Shown here: piece after piece, positions 46,902 to 56,136 of the stretch | How the letters are laid out: the number at the start of each line of letters is the position of its first letter | How positions within the stretch are numbered: position 1 is the stretch's first letter | Assembly: GCA_902600485.1 (NCBI GenBank) | Contig: CACKJD010000002.1 | Coordinates: 124,001 to 188,000 of the forward strand | Direction of reading: 5' to 3' | Origin: an uncultured Pelagibacteraceae bacterium | Lineage (GTDB): Bacteria > Pseudomonadota > Alphaproteobacteria > Pelagibacterales > Pelagibacteraceae | Length of the DNA stretch: 64,000 bases | The notes under the pieces: generated by a model | Database searches by the model: none | What the model saw: only the letters and a program-made list of their open reading frames with translations | What the model was told of the DNA's origin: nothing | Made by a program: the position numbers and the translations under genes

Positions 46902-47668
46902 TGTACTTAAAAAAATATAACTTAAAAAACAAAACAGCTCTTGTTACAGGCGCCGGTAAAGGTTTAGGGAGAGCCTGCGCAATTGCTTTAGCTGAAGCCG
47001 GAACAAATCTAATAATAATTAGCAGGACTGAAAAAGATTTAAAAGAAGTGTCAAAAATTATTAAGAAATTTAGAGTAAATTGTAAATATTTTGTATGTGA
47101 TGTTACAAAATATGAACAAATTAAAAAAGTTATAAATTCTCAAAAAAGAATAGATGTTGTTGTCAATAATGCGGGAACAAATATTCCAGAACATTTTACT
47201 AAAGTTAAAAAAAGTAACATGGAGTATTTGGTAAAAGTTAACACTATAGCTTCATTTAATATAGCTCAGCTAAGCGCATTAAAGATGATTGAATTAAAAA
47301 CAAGAAAAAAAACTGGGGGAGTTATAATTAATATGTCTTCACAAATGGGGCATGTGGGTGGACCAATCAGAAGTGTTTATAATATGAATAAATTTGGTTT
47401 AGAGGGATTAACTAAAGGAATGTCAATAGATTTAGCTAAATACAATATAAGAGTAAATACTATATGCCCAACTTTTGTTGTAACTCCAATGACTAAAAAA
47501 TTTTTAAAAGACAAAAAATTTATGAAAGAAGTTCTTGGTAATATTCCACTAGGAAAGTTTGCAGAACTGTCAGATATTGCAAGTGCTGTTGTTTTTTTAG
47601 CCTCAGATCAAGCATCGATGATTACTGGCACATCTTTATTGGTAGATGGTGGATGGACAGCAAAATAA
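46901..47668 (+). CDS. SDR-family oxidoreductase
   Basis: Short-chain dehydrogenase of 255 residues. Nucleotide motif LVTGAGKGLGRACAIAL, VVNNAGTNIPE, catalytic Ser in INMSSQMGHVGGPIRS with YNMNKFGLEGLTKG carrying YxxxK, and a C-terminal TGTSLLVDGGWTAK. Arg at the end of strand 2 (IISRTEKD) favours NADP(H), or gluconate-dehydrogenase-like enzymes. Start at ATG 46901 (the TTG three bases earlier is less likely), so it overlaps the TerC stop as TGATG-type coupling. Substrate unknown; together with the GMC gene it may catalyse a second oxidation/reduction of the same compound. Confidence 0.87.
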   Translation: MYLKKYNLKNKTALVTGAGKGLGRACAIALAEAGTNLIIISRTEKDLKEVSKIIKKFRVNCKYFVCDVTKYEQIKKVINSQKRIDVVVNNAGTNIPEHFTKVKKSNMEYLVKVNTIASFNIAQLSALKMIELKTRKKTGGVIINMSSQMGHVGGPIRSVYNMNKFGLEGLTKGMSIDLAKYNIRVNTICPTFVVTPMTKKFLKDKKFMKEVLGNIPLGKFAELSDIASAVVFLASDQASMITGTSLLVDGGWTAK

Positions 47669-48465
47669 TAAAATATATTTTATTATTTGTTTTCATTTTT
47701 TCATTTGAAGCAAAATCAATTGAATTCAATGGTAAATTTATTCAAGGTCATTTTATTTTAGGAAAAACAGATCCTGGAGCCAAAATTAAAATTGATGATA
47801 AAGAAATAAAAGTTACTGAAGATGGTGATTTTGTTTTTGGACTTGATAGAGATAGAAAAAATGATGTAGTGATCCTCAAAACATTGAATGGTAATAAGAC
47901 TAAAATAGTTAAAAAGGTAATTAAAAGAGAATACAAAATTCAAAGAATTGATGGTCTTGAGCCTAAGAAAGTCACACCTCCTAAAGAAGTTTATGCAAGG
48001 ATTAAAAAAGAAAATAAATTAATTGTTAGAGCTAGAGAAATAAATTCAAATTTGAAATTTTTCAAAAATAAATTTATTGCTCCCTTAGATGATGCAATAA
48101 TAACAGGAATATATGGTAGCCAAAGGATTCTTAACGGTAAACCCAGGTCTCCCCACTATGGAATAGATTTTGCAGGCAAGCTCGGAACTCCGATAAAAGC
48201 GATGGCTAATGGAGTAGTCACTCTTGCTGAAAATGATTTATATTACACTGGAGCAACGCTTATTTTTGATCACGGACATGGAATTTCTACATTATATATG
48301 CATATGAATAAAATATTTGTAGAAGAAGGTGATATTGTAAAACAAGGTGATATAATTGGTACTGTAGGTTCTAGTGGAAGATCAACTGGACCTCATTTAG
48401 ACATTAGGCTAAATTGGTTTGGGATTAAATTAGATCCCTCAACAATTATAGATATAAAATTATGA
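47653..48465 (+). CDS. M23-family metallopeptidase (LytM/gametolysin type)
   Basis: Exported zinc endopeptidase domain protein, 270 residues. Signal peptide (KIIKYILLFVFIFSFEAKS) followed by an N-terminal beta domain (about 25-100) and a linker helix. The C-terminal M23 domain has HYGIDFAGKLGTPIKA with the first zinc His and Asp, and HGHGISTLYMHM and GPHLDIRLNWFG with the remaining His ligands. It likely cuts peptidoglycan cross-links or acts as an activator. It overlaps the SDR gene by 16 bases and the hydratase-like gene by four. Confidence 0.88.
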   Translation: MDSKIIKYILLFVFIFSFEAKSIEFNGKFIQGHFILGKTDPGAKIKIDDKEIKVTEDGDFVFGLDRDRKNDVVILKTLNGNKTKIVKKVIKREYKIQRIDGLEPKKVTPPKEVYARIKKENKLIVRAREINSNLKFFKNKFIAPLDDAIITGIYGSQRILNGKPRSPHYGIDFAGKLGTPIKAMANGVVTLAENDLYYTGATLIFDHGHGISTLYMHMNKIFVEEGDIVKQGDIIGTVGSSGRSTGPHLDIRLNWFGIKLDPSTIIDIKL

Positions 48466-49238
48466 AACAAGATAATTTAGAAAAAATCTCAAATAAACTC
48501 GTAACTGCGTTTTTGAAAAATAAACTAATAAAAGCAATCCCTAATAAATATACAAAAAAAATAAAAGAAGCACAAAAATTGAGAAAACTTTGTGAAAGCA
48601 AAATTAAATTGCCTGTAATTGGTTTTAAAGCTGCTGGCACAGGCATTCCTTTAATTAAAAAGTTAAAAGAAAAGGAGCCTTTTTACGCAACAGTTTATAA
48701 AAGAAATTTTTTAAGTAGTGGTAAAAGTGTTAAAATAAATAAAGCAACTTTAGGTATAGAGCTTGAAGTTTGTTATAATGTTAAAAAATCCTTTTTTTTA
48801 TCTAAAGGAGTAATTACCATGAAAAATATATCGAAATATATTTCTCACATGGCACCATGTATTGAGGTGGTTGGTTATAGACAAAGAAAAAAAGGAATTA
48901 CTTCTTTTGGTGACTTATGCAGTGATTTTGGTGCAAATGTAAAATTTCTAATAGGTGCTAAAAAGAAATATAAGAGAATAAACATTGGTAATTTGAAAAC
49001 TAATATTTCAAATAAAAAAATTAATCAAAGCGTAAGTGGTAACACTAATACAGTTTATATAAACCCATTAAACTCTTTGAGATTTGTTTTGAATAAAGTT
49101 AAAAAAGATAAAATAAATTTAAATAAAGATTTTTGGGTTTTTACTGGTTCTTCAGTTGGTGTAGTTCCAATTAAAGGTAAGGGTATTTATACTGGTAAAG
49201 TTGATAAACTAGGTTCTGTAAAAGCAGTTATAAGATAA
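48462..49238 (+). CDS. 2-keto-4-pentenoate hydratase-like protein (FAH superfamily)
   Basis: A 258-residue protein resembling the MhpD/XylJ hydratase and 4-oxalocrotonate decarboxylase group. Visible landmarks are GFKAAGTG, the metal-binding LGIELEVCYNVKK (ExE), a PCIEVVGYRQRKK block, and the C-terminal FVFTGSSVGV-type sequence seen as WVFTGSSVGVVPI. It is unusually basic (Lys-rich), and parts of the family pattern are eroded, so enzyme activity is uncertain. It is the last gene of the plus-strand GMC operon, hinting at a catabolic role. Confidence 0.72.
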   Translation: MKQDNLEKISNKLVTAFLKNKLIKAIPNKYTKKIKEAQKLRKLCESKIKLPVIGFKAAGTGIPLIKKLKEKEPFYATVYKRNFLSSGKSVKINKATLGIELEVCYNVKKSFFLSKGVITMKNISKYISHMAPCIEVVGYRQRKKGITSFGDLCSDFGANVKFLIGAKKKYKRINIGNLKTNISNKKINQSVSGNTNTVYINPLNSLRFVLNKVKKDKINLNKDFWVFTGSSVGVVPIKGKGIYTGKVDKLGSVKAVIR

Positions 49239-49250
49239 ACCTTATTTAAA

Positions 49251-51035
49251 TTAAGAAATTAAAGAGGGTTGTTTCTTCATATCCTCTTTTTTAATACCTG
49301 CAACTTTAACAGGTTTTTTCATAGCATCTCTTCTAAATGGCTCCCCAAGTTCTTGGTTCAAAATTATTTCTATGAAAGTTGTAATACCTTTTTTTTGATC
49401 TTCACAAGATTGTTTAATTGCTTTGGTTGTCTCTTCCATTGTTTTACAAGTTACTCCTTTCAATCCACAAGCATTAGCAACTTTTGCATAACTTAATTCA
49501 GGATCAAGTTCTGTTCCAACGAAATTATCATCAAACCAAAGTATTGAATTTCTTTTTTCGGCACCCCATTGATAATTTCTAAAAATTACCATTGTAATAG
49601 CTGGCCATTCTTCTCTTGCACATGAACTCATTTCGTTCATGCTTATTCCAAAAGCTCCATCACCTGCAAATCCTACCACTGGAGTATCGGGACAGCCGAT
49701 TTTTGCGCCTAGTATGGCTGGAAAACCATATCCACAAGGACCAAATAAACCAGGTGCCAAATATTTTCTTGGTTTTTCGAAAGTTGGGTAAGCATTTCCT
49801 ATTGCGCAATTGTTACCTATATCGCTAGAGATAATTGCATCTTGAGGTAAAGCATCTTGAATTGCTCTCCATGCTTGTCTTGGTGACATTCTATCTTTAT
49901 CTCTTTCCCTTGCTTCTTTGTTCCAAACTGTTCCAGGATCGTCCTCCTCATGATCTAAACCAGATAAAGTTTGTAACCACGCAGATTTTGTTTTATGTAT
50001 TAAATTTTTTCTATCTTCTCTGCCTGTATTTCCTGCATCTGATGAAAGTTTATCTAAAATCTGTTGAGCTACTTGTTTGGCATCTCCACAAATTCCAACT
50101 GAAACTTTTTTAGTAAGACCAATTCTGTCAGGATTCATATCCACTTGAATTATTGTTGCATTCTTTGGCCAATAATCAATTCCATATCCTGGTAATGTTG
50201 AAAAAGGATTAAGTCTGGTACCAAGTGCTAGTACTACATCTGCTTTAGATATTAATTCCATAGCAGCTTTAGATCCATTGTATCCTAAAGGTCCTACAGC
50301 TAAAGGGTGGCTTCCAGGAAAACTATCATTATGTTGATAACCATTACAAACCGGTGCGTCCAATTTTTCAGCTAATTTTTTACATTCATCAATTGCTCCA
50401 CCTAAAACAACTCCAGCTCCAGACAAAATTACTGGAAATTTAGCTTTTGATAAAAGTTTTGCCGCGTTCTCGATTGCTTCTTTTCCCCCGCCCTGTCTTT
50501 CAAATCTAACAATAGGTGGTAATTCAATGTCTATAACTTGAGTCCAATAATCTCTTGGAACATTAATTTGCGCAGGTGCAGAGCCTCTAAATGCTTTTTC
50601 AATAACTCTATTAAGAACTTCTGCCATTCTAGATGGGTCTCTTACTTCTTCTTGATAACAAACCATATCTTTAAATAAATTCATTTGTTCAACTTCTTGA
50701 AAACCTCCTTGACCCATAGTCTTGTTTGCAGCTTGTGGTGTCACCACTAATAAGGGTGTGTGATTCCAGTAAGCAGTTTTAATCGGAGTTACTAATCCAG
50801 TTATACCCGGACCATTTTGGGCTATCACCATCGACATTTTTCCAGTAGCTCTTGTGTAACCATCAGCAATTAATCCGCCGTTCGTCTCATGAGCTACATC
50901 CCAGAATGTTATACCAGCTTTTGGAAATAAATCTGAAATAGGCATAAAAGCAGAACCTATTATTCCGAAAGCGTGTTCAATTCCATGCATTTGAAGAACT
51001 TTAATAAAAGCTTCTTCTGTTGTCATTTTAGTCAT
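49251..51035 (-). CDS. xsc: Sulfoacetaldehyde acetyltransferase
   Basis: Thiamine-diphosphate enzyme that converts sulfoacetaldehyde and phosphate to acetyl phosphate and sulfite, the desulfonation step for taurine and isethionate. The 594 residues show the Xsc-specific N-terminus EEAFIKVLQMHGIEHAFGII and GSAFMPISDLFPKAGITFWD, the catalytic AHETNGGLIADGY, and the ThDP motif GDGAFGISMNEMSSCAREEW. It also has GGFQEVEQMNLFKD, typical of Xsc rather than acetolactate synthase. Divergent from suyAB by 81 bases, so both sulfonate desulfonation routes share a control region. Phosphotransacetylase is not in the window. Confidence 0.94.
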   Translation of the reverse strand: MTKMTTEEAFIKVLQMHGIEHAFGIIGSAFMPISDLFPKAGITFWDVAHETNGGLIADGYTRATGKMSMVIAQNGPGITGLVTPIKTAYWNHTPLLVVTPQAANKTMGQGGFQEVEQMNLFKDMVCYQEEVRDPSRMAEVLNRVIEKAFRGSAPAQINVPRDYWTQVIDIELPPIVRFERQGGGKEAIENAAKLLSKAKFPVILSGAGVVLGGAIDECKKLAEKLDAPVCNGYQHNDSFPGSHPLAVGPLGYNGSKAAMELISKADVVLALGTRLNPFSTLPGYGIDYWPKNATIIQVDMNPDRIGLTKKVSVGICGDAKQVAQQILDKLSSDAGNTGREDRKNLIHKTKSAWLQTLSGLDHEEDDPGTVWNKEARERDKDRMSPRQAWRAIQDALPQDAIISSDIGNNCAIGNAYPTFEKPRKYLAPGLFGPCGYGFPAILGAKIGCPDTPVVGFAGDGAFGISMNEMSSCAREEWPAITMVIFRNYQWGAEKRNSILWFDDNFVGTELDPELSYAKVANACGLKGVTCKTMEETTKAIKQSCEDQKKGITTFIEIILNQELGEPFRRDAMKKPVKVAGIKKEDMKKQPSLIS

Positions 51036-51116
51036 ATAAAAACTTAATAAATTTTGTTTGCAATCGAACGATTAATATATAAATTCTTTCGAAGTTTCTA
51101 CTAAGAAATCGTCACA
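51036..51116. promoter_or_regulatory. Divergent xsc/suyA control region with small inverted repeats
   Basis: The 81-base gap must contain both promoters. AATCGAACGATT (51062-51073) is a 5-bp palindrome with a two-base spacer, and TTTCTACTAAGAAA (51095-51108) is a second 5-bp inverted repeat 15 bases before the suyA start. Both could be operators. The plus strand has a TTGCAA...TATAAATT pair with about 16-base spacing as a weak promoter candidate. No regulator gene is adjacent. Confidence 0.35.
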
Positions 51117-51404
51117 ATGGCTAAAACAGACATAATAATTCACGATAAAAAAGACAATGTTGGGGTAATAGTAGTTGAAAAAGTAAATAAAGGCCAAGAT
51201 TGTGGTTGTTGGATCATGGAAAATGACGCCTCAAATAACATTAAATCCGAAGCAGAAATTCCCCTTGGACATAAAATTGCTTTACAAGATTTTAAAGAAG
51301 GTGACACAATTATAAAATATGGACACGATATTGGTAAAGTAGTTAAGTCAATAAAAAAAGGTGACCATGTTCATGTACATAATGTAAAAACAAAAAAGTG
51401 GTAA
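51117..51404 (+). CDS. suyA: (2R)-sulfolactate sulfo-lyase small subunit
   Basis: N-terminal SAF-type domain subunit of the UxaA/altronate dehydratase-like family, 95 residues. In SuyAB it works with the large subunit to split 3-sulfolactate into pyruvate and sulfite. Landmarks are [41 protein letters not shown] and the [12 protein letters not shown] end. Altronate dehydratase subunits are the alternative; the neighbouring xsc, aprBA and sulfite-exporter genes make the sulfolactate reading much more likely. Two bases separate it from suyB. Confidence 0.86.
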   Translation: MAKTDIIIHDKKDNVGVIVVEKVNKGQDCGCWIMENDASNNIKSEAEIPLGHKIALQDFKEGDTIIKYGHDIGKVVKSIKKGDHVHVHNVKTKKW

Positions 51405-51406
51405 AA

Positions 51407-52573
51407 ATGGATATTCCAAAAAGTTTTTTAGGTTACAAAAGAGAAAATGGAAGAGCGGGTACAAGAAATCATGTGATTATTCTCCCAGTTGACGATATTT
51501 CAAATGCATGTGCAGAAGCTGTATCTAACAATATTAAAGGGACTATTGCTTTGCCTCATTCTTACGGAAGGTTGCAATTTGGTGCTGATCTTGAATTACA
51601 TTTTAGAACAATGATAGGAACAGGTAAAAATCCTAACGTTGCAGCTGTCATAGTTATAGGTATAGAGCCTAAATGGACTAAAAGAATTGTAGATGCTATT
51701 GCAAAAACTGGAAAGCCTGTAGAAGGATTTAGTATCGAGGGTGTTGGAGATATTGATACAATCGCAAAAGTTTCTAAAAAAGCTCAAGAATTCTCAATGT
51801 GGGCATCCGAAAAACAGAGAGAAGAATGTCCAATAAGCGATTTGTGGATTTCTGTAAAGTGTGGAGAGTCTGACACAACATCAGGGCTAGCGTCAAATCC
51901 TACAGTAGGAAATTTAATGGATAAACTTGAGCCTTTAGGTGTTCATCTTTGTTTTGGAGAAACATCTGAGTTAACAGGTGCTGAAAATGTTTGTGCTAAA
52001 AGAGGTAAAACTAAAGAGGCGCAAGACAAATTTATGAAAACTTGGAGTTCATATAACGATTTCATTTTAAAAGAAGCAACTAACGACCTATCTGAGAGCC
52101 AACCAACTGCAGGAAATATTGCAGGAGGATTGACTACAATTGAAGAAAAAGCTTTTGGAAATTTTCAAAAAATTGGATCAAGAGAATTCATTGATGTTCT
52201 TGAACCTGCCGAAGAACCGAGTAAGGGAAAAGGATTGTATTTTATGGATACGTCCTCAGCAGCTGCTGAGTGTGTCACTCTTCAAGCAGCAGGCGGATTT
52301 AATATTCATTTATTTCCAACTGGACAAGGAAATATAATTGGAAATCCAATAGAACCGGTTATTAAATTAACTGCAAATCCATTAACTGCTAAAACTATGA
52401 GTGAACACATTGATCTTGATGTATCTAAAATACTTTCTAGAGAAATGAATCTTGATCAAGCAGGTGATGAATTAATAAAAGCAACTCTTAAAGTTGCTAA
52501 TGGTAGGTTAACGTGCGCAGAGGCACTCGGTCATAAAGAGTTCGTGATGACCAAACTTTATAGAAGCGCTTAA
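51407..52573 (+). CDS. suyB: (2R)-sulfolactate sulfo-lyase large subunit
   Basis: Catalytic subunit of the UxaA/GarD superfamily, 388 residues. The reading frame also has a GTG nine bases earlier, but the ATG at 51407 ([20 protein letters not shown]) matches the family start. Key stretches are [33 protein letters not shown] with conserved Cys and Ser-rich loop, [15 protein letters not shown] with an Fe-S or metal Cys, and [17 protein letters not shown]. Sulfite and pyruvate would be the products. It ends two bases from the convergent exporter gene. Confidence 0.86.
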   Translation: MDIPKSFLGYKRENGRAGTRNHVIILPVDDISNACAEAVSNNIKGTIALPHSYGRLQFGADLELHFRTMIGTGKNPNVAAVIVIGIEPKWTKRIVDAIAKTGKPVEGFSIEGVGDIDTIAKVSKKAQEFSMWASEKQREECPISDLWISVKCGESDTTSGLASNPTVGNLMDKLEPLGVHLCFGETSELTGAENVCAKRGKTKEAQDKFMKTWSSYNDFILKEATNDLSESQPTAGNIAGGLTTIEEKAFGNFQKIGSREFIDVLEPAEEPSKGKGLYFMDTSSAAAECVTLQAAGGFNIHLFPTGQGNIIGNPIEPVIKLTANPLTAKTMSEHIDLDVSKILSREMNLDQAGDELIKATLKVANGRLTCAEALGHKEFVMTKLYRSA

Positions 52574-52575
52574 AA

Positions 52576-53670
52576 TTACTTAGTTGATATTGTTGGTTTT
52601 GGAATATACTTATCTTTTAATTTAGACAAAACTTTTCTTAAAACTGCTGCTCCAACTCCTAATCCTAAAGCTAAAACTAAAGATGCCATACCGTAAAGAA
52701 AAGGAACATTTTTTGATAGATCCCTTACAAATTCTGAGACAGGTCCTAATGAAGGTTTAGAATTTTTGTATATTCCTGAAACATTTTCTGCTGCAAAAAA
52801 AGTATCGTAAGCAATTGCAACACCGACCAACAGTAATAAAACTGCTAAAATAGTTTTAAATTGTGAGCTATCAACTTTTTCCCCAAGTTTTTGTCCAATT
52901 TGTACACCTAATATCGAACCTAAAATTAAAACTGTAACTAATATAAGATCAATAGTTCCATAGTTAAATGCATGCAATACAGTAACTATTGCGCTCACAA
53001 AAATTGTTACAAATAAAGATGTTCCTGGAATTAATTTTGTAGGCATTCCAATTATATAAATCATTGCAGGAACTAAAATAAAAGCTCCACCGACACCTAA
53101 TATTGCTGCAATAAAACCTACCAAAAAACCAATCACTATTGGAGTAAATGCACTTTCATAAAGTTTTGATTTCTTAAATCTCATTCTAAATGGTAAGCCG
53201 TGAAACCAATAATGATCATGTAATTTTTTCTTAACTACAATTTTTTTTCGTGCTCTATCTATCTCAGTGACACCCTGAACAAGCATCATTGTACCAATGA
53301 TTGCAAGTATATACATATAGGCAAGAGATATTACGATATTAATTTTGCCGATATCTTGAAAATAACTAAAAGTATAAATTCCTAAAGCAGTACCAACTAT
53401 TCCTCCAACTACTATCATCAAACCCATTTTATAGTCTAATGTTCCTTTAAGATAATGTGTGGTTGATCCTGATATAGAAGTTCCTAAAATATTATTAGCC
53501 TCATTTGGTACCGCATAAGCTGGTGGAATTCCCAAAAAAATTAAAAAAGGCGTCATCAAAAATCCACCACCAACACCAAAAAGACCTGATAAGATTCCCA
53601 CTGCTAAACTTAATATAAATATGAATGGCAGGCTTACGTAGACTTCTGCTATTGGAAGAAAGAATTCCAT
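52576..53670 (-). CDS. TauE/SafE (TSUP) family membrane transporter
   Basis: A 364-residue transporter with about eight membrane helices in two related halves: LFGVGGGFLMTPFLIFLGIP and ILGVGGAFILVPAMIYIIGMP. A basic loop (RARKKIVVKKKLHDHYWFHG) connects them. TSUP proteins next to xsc and suyAB are generally sulfite or sulfonate exporters (TauE, SafE, CuyZ); here it could remove excess sulfite, protecting the cell, or move another anion. It is convergent with suyB and probably belongs to the downstream end of the apr operon. Confidence 0.88.
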   Translation of the reverse strand: MEFFLPIAEVYVSLPFIFILSLAVGILSGLFGVGGGFLMTPFLIFLGIPPAYAVPNEANNILGTSISGSTTHYLKGTLDYKMGLMIVVGGIVGTALGIYTFSYFQDIGKINIVISLAYMYILAIIGTMMLVQGVTEIDRARKKIVVKKKLHDHYWFHGLPFRMRFKKSKLYESAFTPIVIGFLVGFIAAILGVGGAFILVPAMIYIIGMPTKLIPGTSLFVTIFVSAIVTVLHAFNYGTIDLILVTVLILGSILGVQIGQKLGEKVDSSQFKTILAVLLLLVGVAIAYDTFFAAENVSGIYKNSKPSLGPVSEFVRDLSKNVPFLYGMASLVLALGLGVGAAVLRKVLSKLKDKYIPKPTISTK

Positions 53671-53715
53671 GAATGTTAATTATCCCGAAAATATTTGAAG
53701 TCAACTATTTGATTA

Positions 53716-53865
53716 TTAAATTCCAAAAAATGTACTCGAAAGAATTACTACCCAATATGCTGCTAAACCCATGTAGAGTACAAACTTAGCATTTATATAT
53801 GAAAATATTTTAGAGTTTTTTATAAGCTTGAAGATGTTTAGGTTTTTATTTAAATTTTCAAGCAT
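53716..53865 (-). CDS. 49-residue single-helix membrane ORF in the apr locus
   Basis: A 49-codon frame starting MLENLNKNLNIFKLIKNSKI, then a hydrophobic segment (FVLYMGLAAYWVVILSSTFF, about residues 28-47) and a very short end. It fills most of the gap between the 116-residue protein and the TSUP gene on the same strand. Codon use matches the neighbours. No family recognised; an accessory or anchor peptide of the sulfite-oxidation system is possible (inference). Confidence 0.55.
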   Translation of the reverse strand: MLENLNKNLNIFKLIKNSKIFSYINAKFVLYMGLAAYWVVILSSTFFGI

Positions 53866-53907
53866 ACTTATCAAGTACACCCAGAAAGAATATTTATCAA
53901 GTCTTAT

Positions 53908-54258
53908 TTAAAAAATCGTTGCACCAAAAACTTTGACTGAGTCGCCTTCTTCTCCAAGAACAAGTCTACCAAGAAACTCCCCCTCTTCAGTGGTACTCCT
54001 CTGTTTAAAAAGAACTGTCACGTGTAATCCTCTTCTAAGGCAGCCAAAAGCCTTATAATCATCAGACAAACTACATATTAATTTATTGCTGGCCCATTGC
54101 TTCCCGAGCTCCACTTCATTTGCTCCATAAAGCATTTGAGATGAAAAATCTTTAGTAAAACCGCCATAATCTTTCATATTTGATGATTTAATCAAATTTT
54201 GCCAAATTGGATTAGCAATTTCTATTATTTGTTCATCTGATTTTGATGTGAAACTCAT
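53908..54258 (-). CDS. Conserved-looking protein in the aprBA operon, NTF2/SnoaL-like
   Basis: A 116-residue soluble protein with no signal peptide or membrane helix. The N-terminal helices (IIEIANPIWQNLIKSSNMKD) and the YGGFTKDFSSQMLYGAN turn, followed by a beta-rich C-terminal half (KAFGCLRRGLHVTVLFKQR, FLGRLVLGEEGDSVKVFGA), resemble an alpha+beta barrel of the NTF2/SnoaL type. That is my reading of the pattern only. It starts 18 bases after aprA, so it is cotranscribed, and could bind AMP, APS or sulfite intermediates. Function unknown. Confidence 0.6.
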   Translation of the reverse strand: MSFTSKSDEQIIEIANPIWQNLIKSSNMKDYGGFTKDFSSQMLYGANEVELGKQWASNKLICSLSDDYKAFGCLRRGLHVTVLFKQRSTTEEGEFLGRLVLGEEGDSVKVFGATIF

Positions 54259-54276
54259 ATTTATAATTGTTAGGAC

Positions 54277-56136
54277 TTAAGATGCTTTTTTCTTCTCTTT
54301 ATCGTCGACTATGTGATAGACAGGTTTTTTTTCCATAGTGAACTTGCCAGTTTCTGGATCACGTCTTGAAACAGTTAAACAATGCCAATTTTCATCATCA
54401 AGTTTCATATGATCGCCTCTATAATAGTACCCTGGCCAACGAGTTTCCTCTCTATATAAAGTATGTTCTGTAACACACTGAGATGTCAAAGTTCTGTGTT
54501 TTAACTCCCATGCTCTCATTAACTGATGGTAATCCTCAGCTCCTACATTTTCCAAGTCCTCCTGAAGCCAATCTAATAATTCTAAAGCTTTTTTAAGGAG
54601 ATTGTCATTTGTCATGTAGTTATTGGTGATACCACCACAATATTCATCCATGATTTTTTGAAGTCTTTGTAAACCTTGTATCGGTGAGATATAACTTGGT
54701 GAAACTGTGCCTCCAGTTATTTCATTTCTACCAACCGTATAATTCTCTAGTGGTTTATAAATTACTTCTTTTAGATCATTATATTGTTTTTCACTTACTT
54801 TAATATTGTTTGCTTTTTTATCTTCAATGTATTTAACCGCAGCTTTTGCAGCTAGTCTTCCCTCAGTGAAAGAACCCGATGAAAATTTATGTGCACTGCC
54901 GCCTACAGTGTCGCCTGCACCAAATAGACCCTCAACAGACATCATTCTGTTATATCCCCAAAAATAATCGTCTGGTGCAATGTCTTCTGGACCGCTTACC
55001 CATGCTCCTGAGCATGTTGCATGTGAGCCCATAACATAAGGCTCTGAAGTTGTTAATTCTGGATTAGTGTATTTTGGATCAATATTTTGAGATGCCCAAA
55101 CTACAGCTTGTCCTACTGTCATACCTAAAAAATTTTCCCAACCCACTGTTTCAAGGTGTGGATCCTGAAAAGCTTCTTTTGTAACCATGTGAATTGGTCC
55201 ACCACCTGCTGCTACTTCTTGAATAAAAGCATGGTTTCTTAGACATGTTGGAGTCGGATGATGATCAATGTACTCGCCAACAAGTTTTTTTGTAGCATCA
55301 TACCATTTCTTTTCATAATTCTCGCCATTTGCATTTTGAGTATAAGTTTTTAAATGTAAAAAATATGCCCCAACTGGACCATAACCGTCTTTAAATCTAC
55401 ATAACACAATTCTATTTTCCATTTGTGTCATTTTCGCTCCTGCAGCAATTGGTAATGCGTATGCAGAGCCATTACTCCAAGGTGCGTACCATGTTCTTCC
55501 CATTCCCTCACCAACTGCTCTTGGTTTAAAAATATGAGAAGCTCCACCAGCTGCAATAATAACTGCTTTAGCTTTAAATACGTGGTAATCACCTGTTCTC
55601 ATATTAAAACCTACTGCACCTGCAATTCTATTTTCATTTTCTTCATCTTTTAAAAGATGAGTAATCATTATTCTGTTATAAATTTTATCAGCTGATTTCT
55701 TTGCTGCCTCAGCAACAATTGGTTTGTAACTTTCGCCATGAATCATAATTTGCCATTTACCTTCTCTTTGATATCTACCAGTTTCTTTATTTTTCATCAT
55801 TGGTAAACCCCATTCATCAAACATGTGAACAGTTGAGTCAACGTGTCTTGCCATATCGTACCCAAGGTCTTCTCTTACTAACCCCATCAAATCATTTCTT
55901 GCATATCTCACATGATCTTCTGGTTGATTTTCTCCCCACTGCATTCCCATGTAACAATTAATAGCGTAAAGACCTTGCGCTACAGCACCACTTCTATCAA
56001 TGTTTGCTTTTTCTACACAGATTATTTTTAGATCTCTTCCCCAATGTCTAGCTTCAAAAGTGGCTCCGGTACCAGCCATTCCACCACCAACAACTAAAAC
56101 ATCGCAATCTTCAAATACAGTTTTGTTCTTTGGCAT
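54277..56136 (-). CDS. aprA: Adenylylsulfate (APS) reductase alpha subunit
   Basis: FAD subunit of dissimilatory APS reductase, run here in the oxidative direction: sulfite and AMP to APS. The 619 residues start with DCDVLVVGGGMAGTGATFEA (FAD), followed by KANIDRSGAVAQGLYAINCY, which is specific to AprA. Later blocks include KPRAVGEGMGRTWYAPWSNG, YVMGSHATCSGAWVSGP and FSSGSFTEGRLAAKAAV. It overlaps aprB by one base. Ribosome-associated start ATG at 56136 agrees with family length. ATP sulfurylase, needed to recover energy from APS, is not in the window. Confidence 0.96.
   Translation of the reverse strand: MPKNKTVFEDCDVLVVGGGMAGTGATFEARHWGRDLKIICVEKANIDRSGAVAQGLYAINCYMGMQWGENQPEDHVRYARNDLMGLVREDLGYDMARHVDSTVHMFDEWGLPMMKNKETGRYQREGKWQIMIHGESYKPIVAEAAKKSADKIYNRIMITHLLKDEENENRIAGAVGFNMRTGDYHVFKAKAVIIAAGGASHIFKPRAVGEGMGRTWYAPWSNGSAYALPIAAGAKMTQMENRIVLCRFKDGYGPVGAYFLHLKTYTQNANGENYEKKWYDATKKLVGEYIDHHPTPTCLRNHAFIQEVAAGGGPIHMVTKEAFQDPHLETVGWENFLGMTVGQAVVWASQNIDPKYTNPELTTSEPYVMGSHATCSGAWVSGPEDIAPDDYFWGYNRMMSVEGLFGAGDTVGGSAHKFSSGSFTEGRLAAKAAVKYIEDKKANNIKVSEKQYNDLKEVIYKPLENYTVGRNEITGGTVSPSYISPIQGLQRLQKIMDEYCGGITNNYMTNDNLLKKALELLDWLQEDLENVGAEDYHQLMRAWELKHRTLTSQCVTEHTLYREETRWPGYYYRGDHMKLDDENWHCLTVSRRDPETGKFTMEKKPVYHIVDDKEKKKAS

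Noticed and set aside
51117..52573. Altronate dehydratase (UxaA) split into two genes
   Set aside because: The small/large subunit pair fits the family, but no uronate genes are nearby, whereas xsc, TSUP exporter and aprBA support sulfolactate sulfo-lyase.
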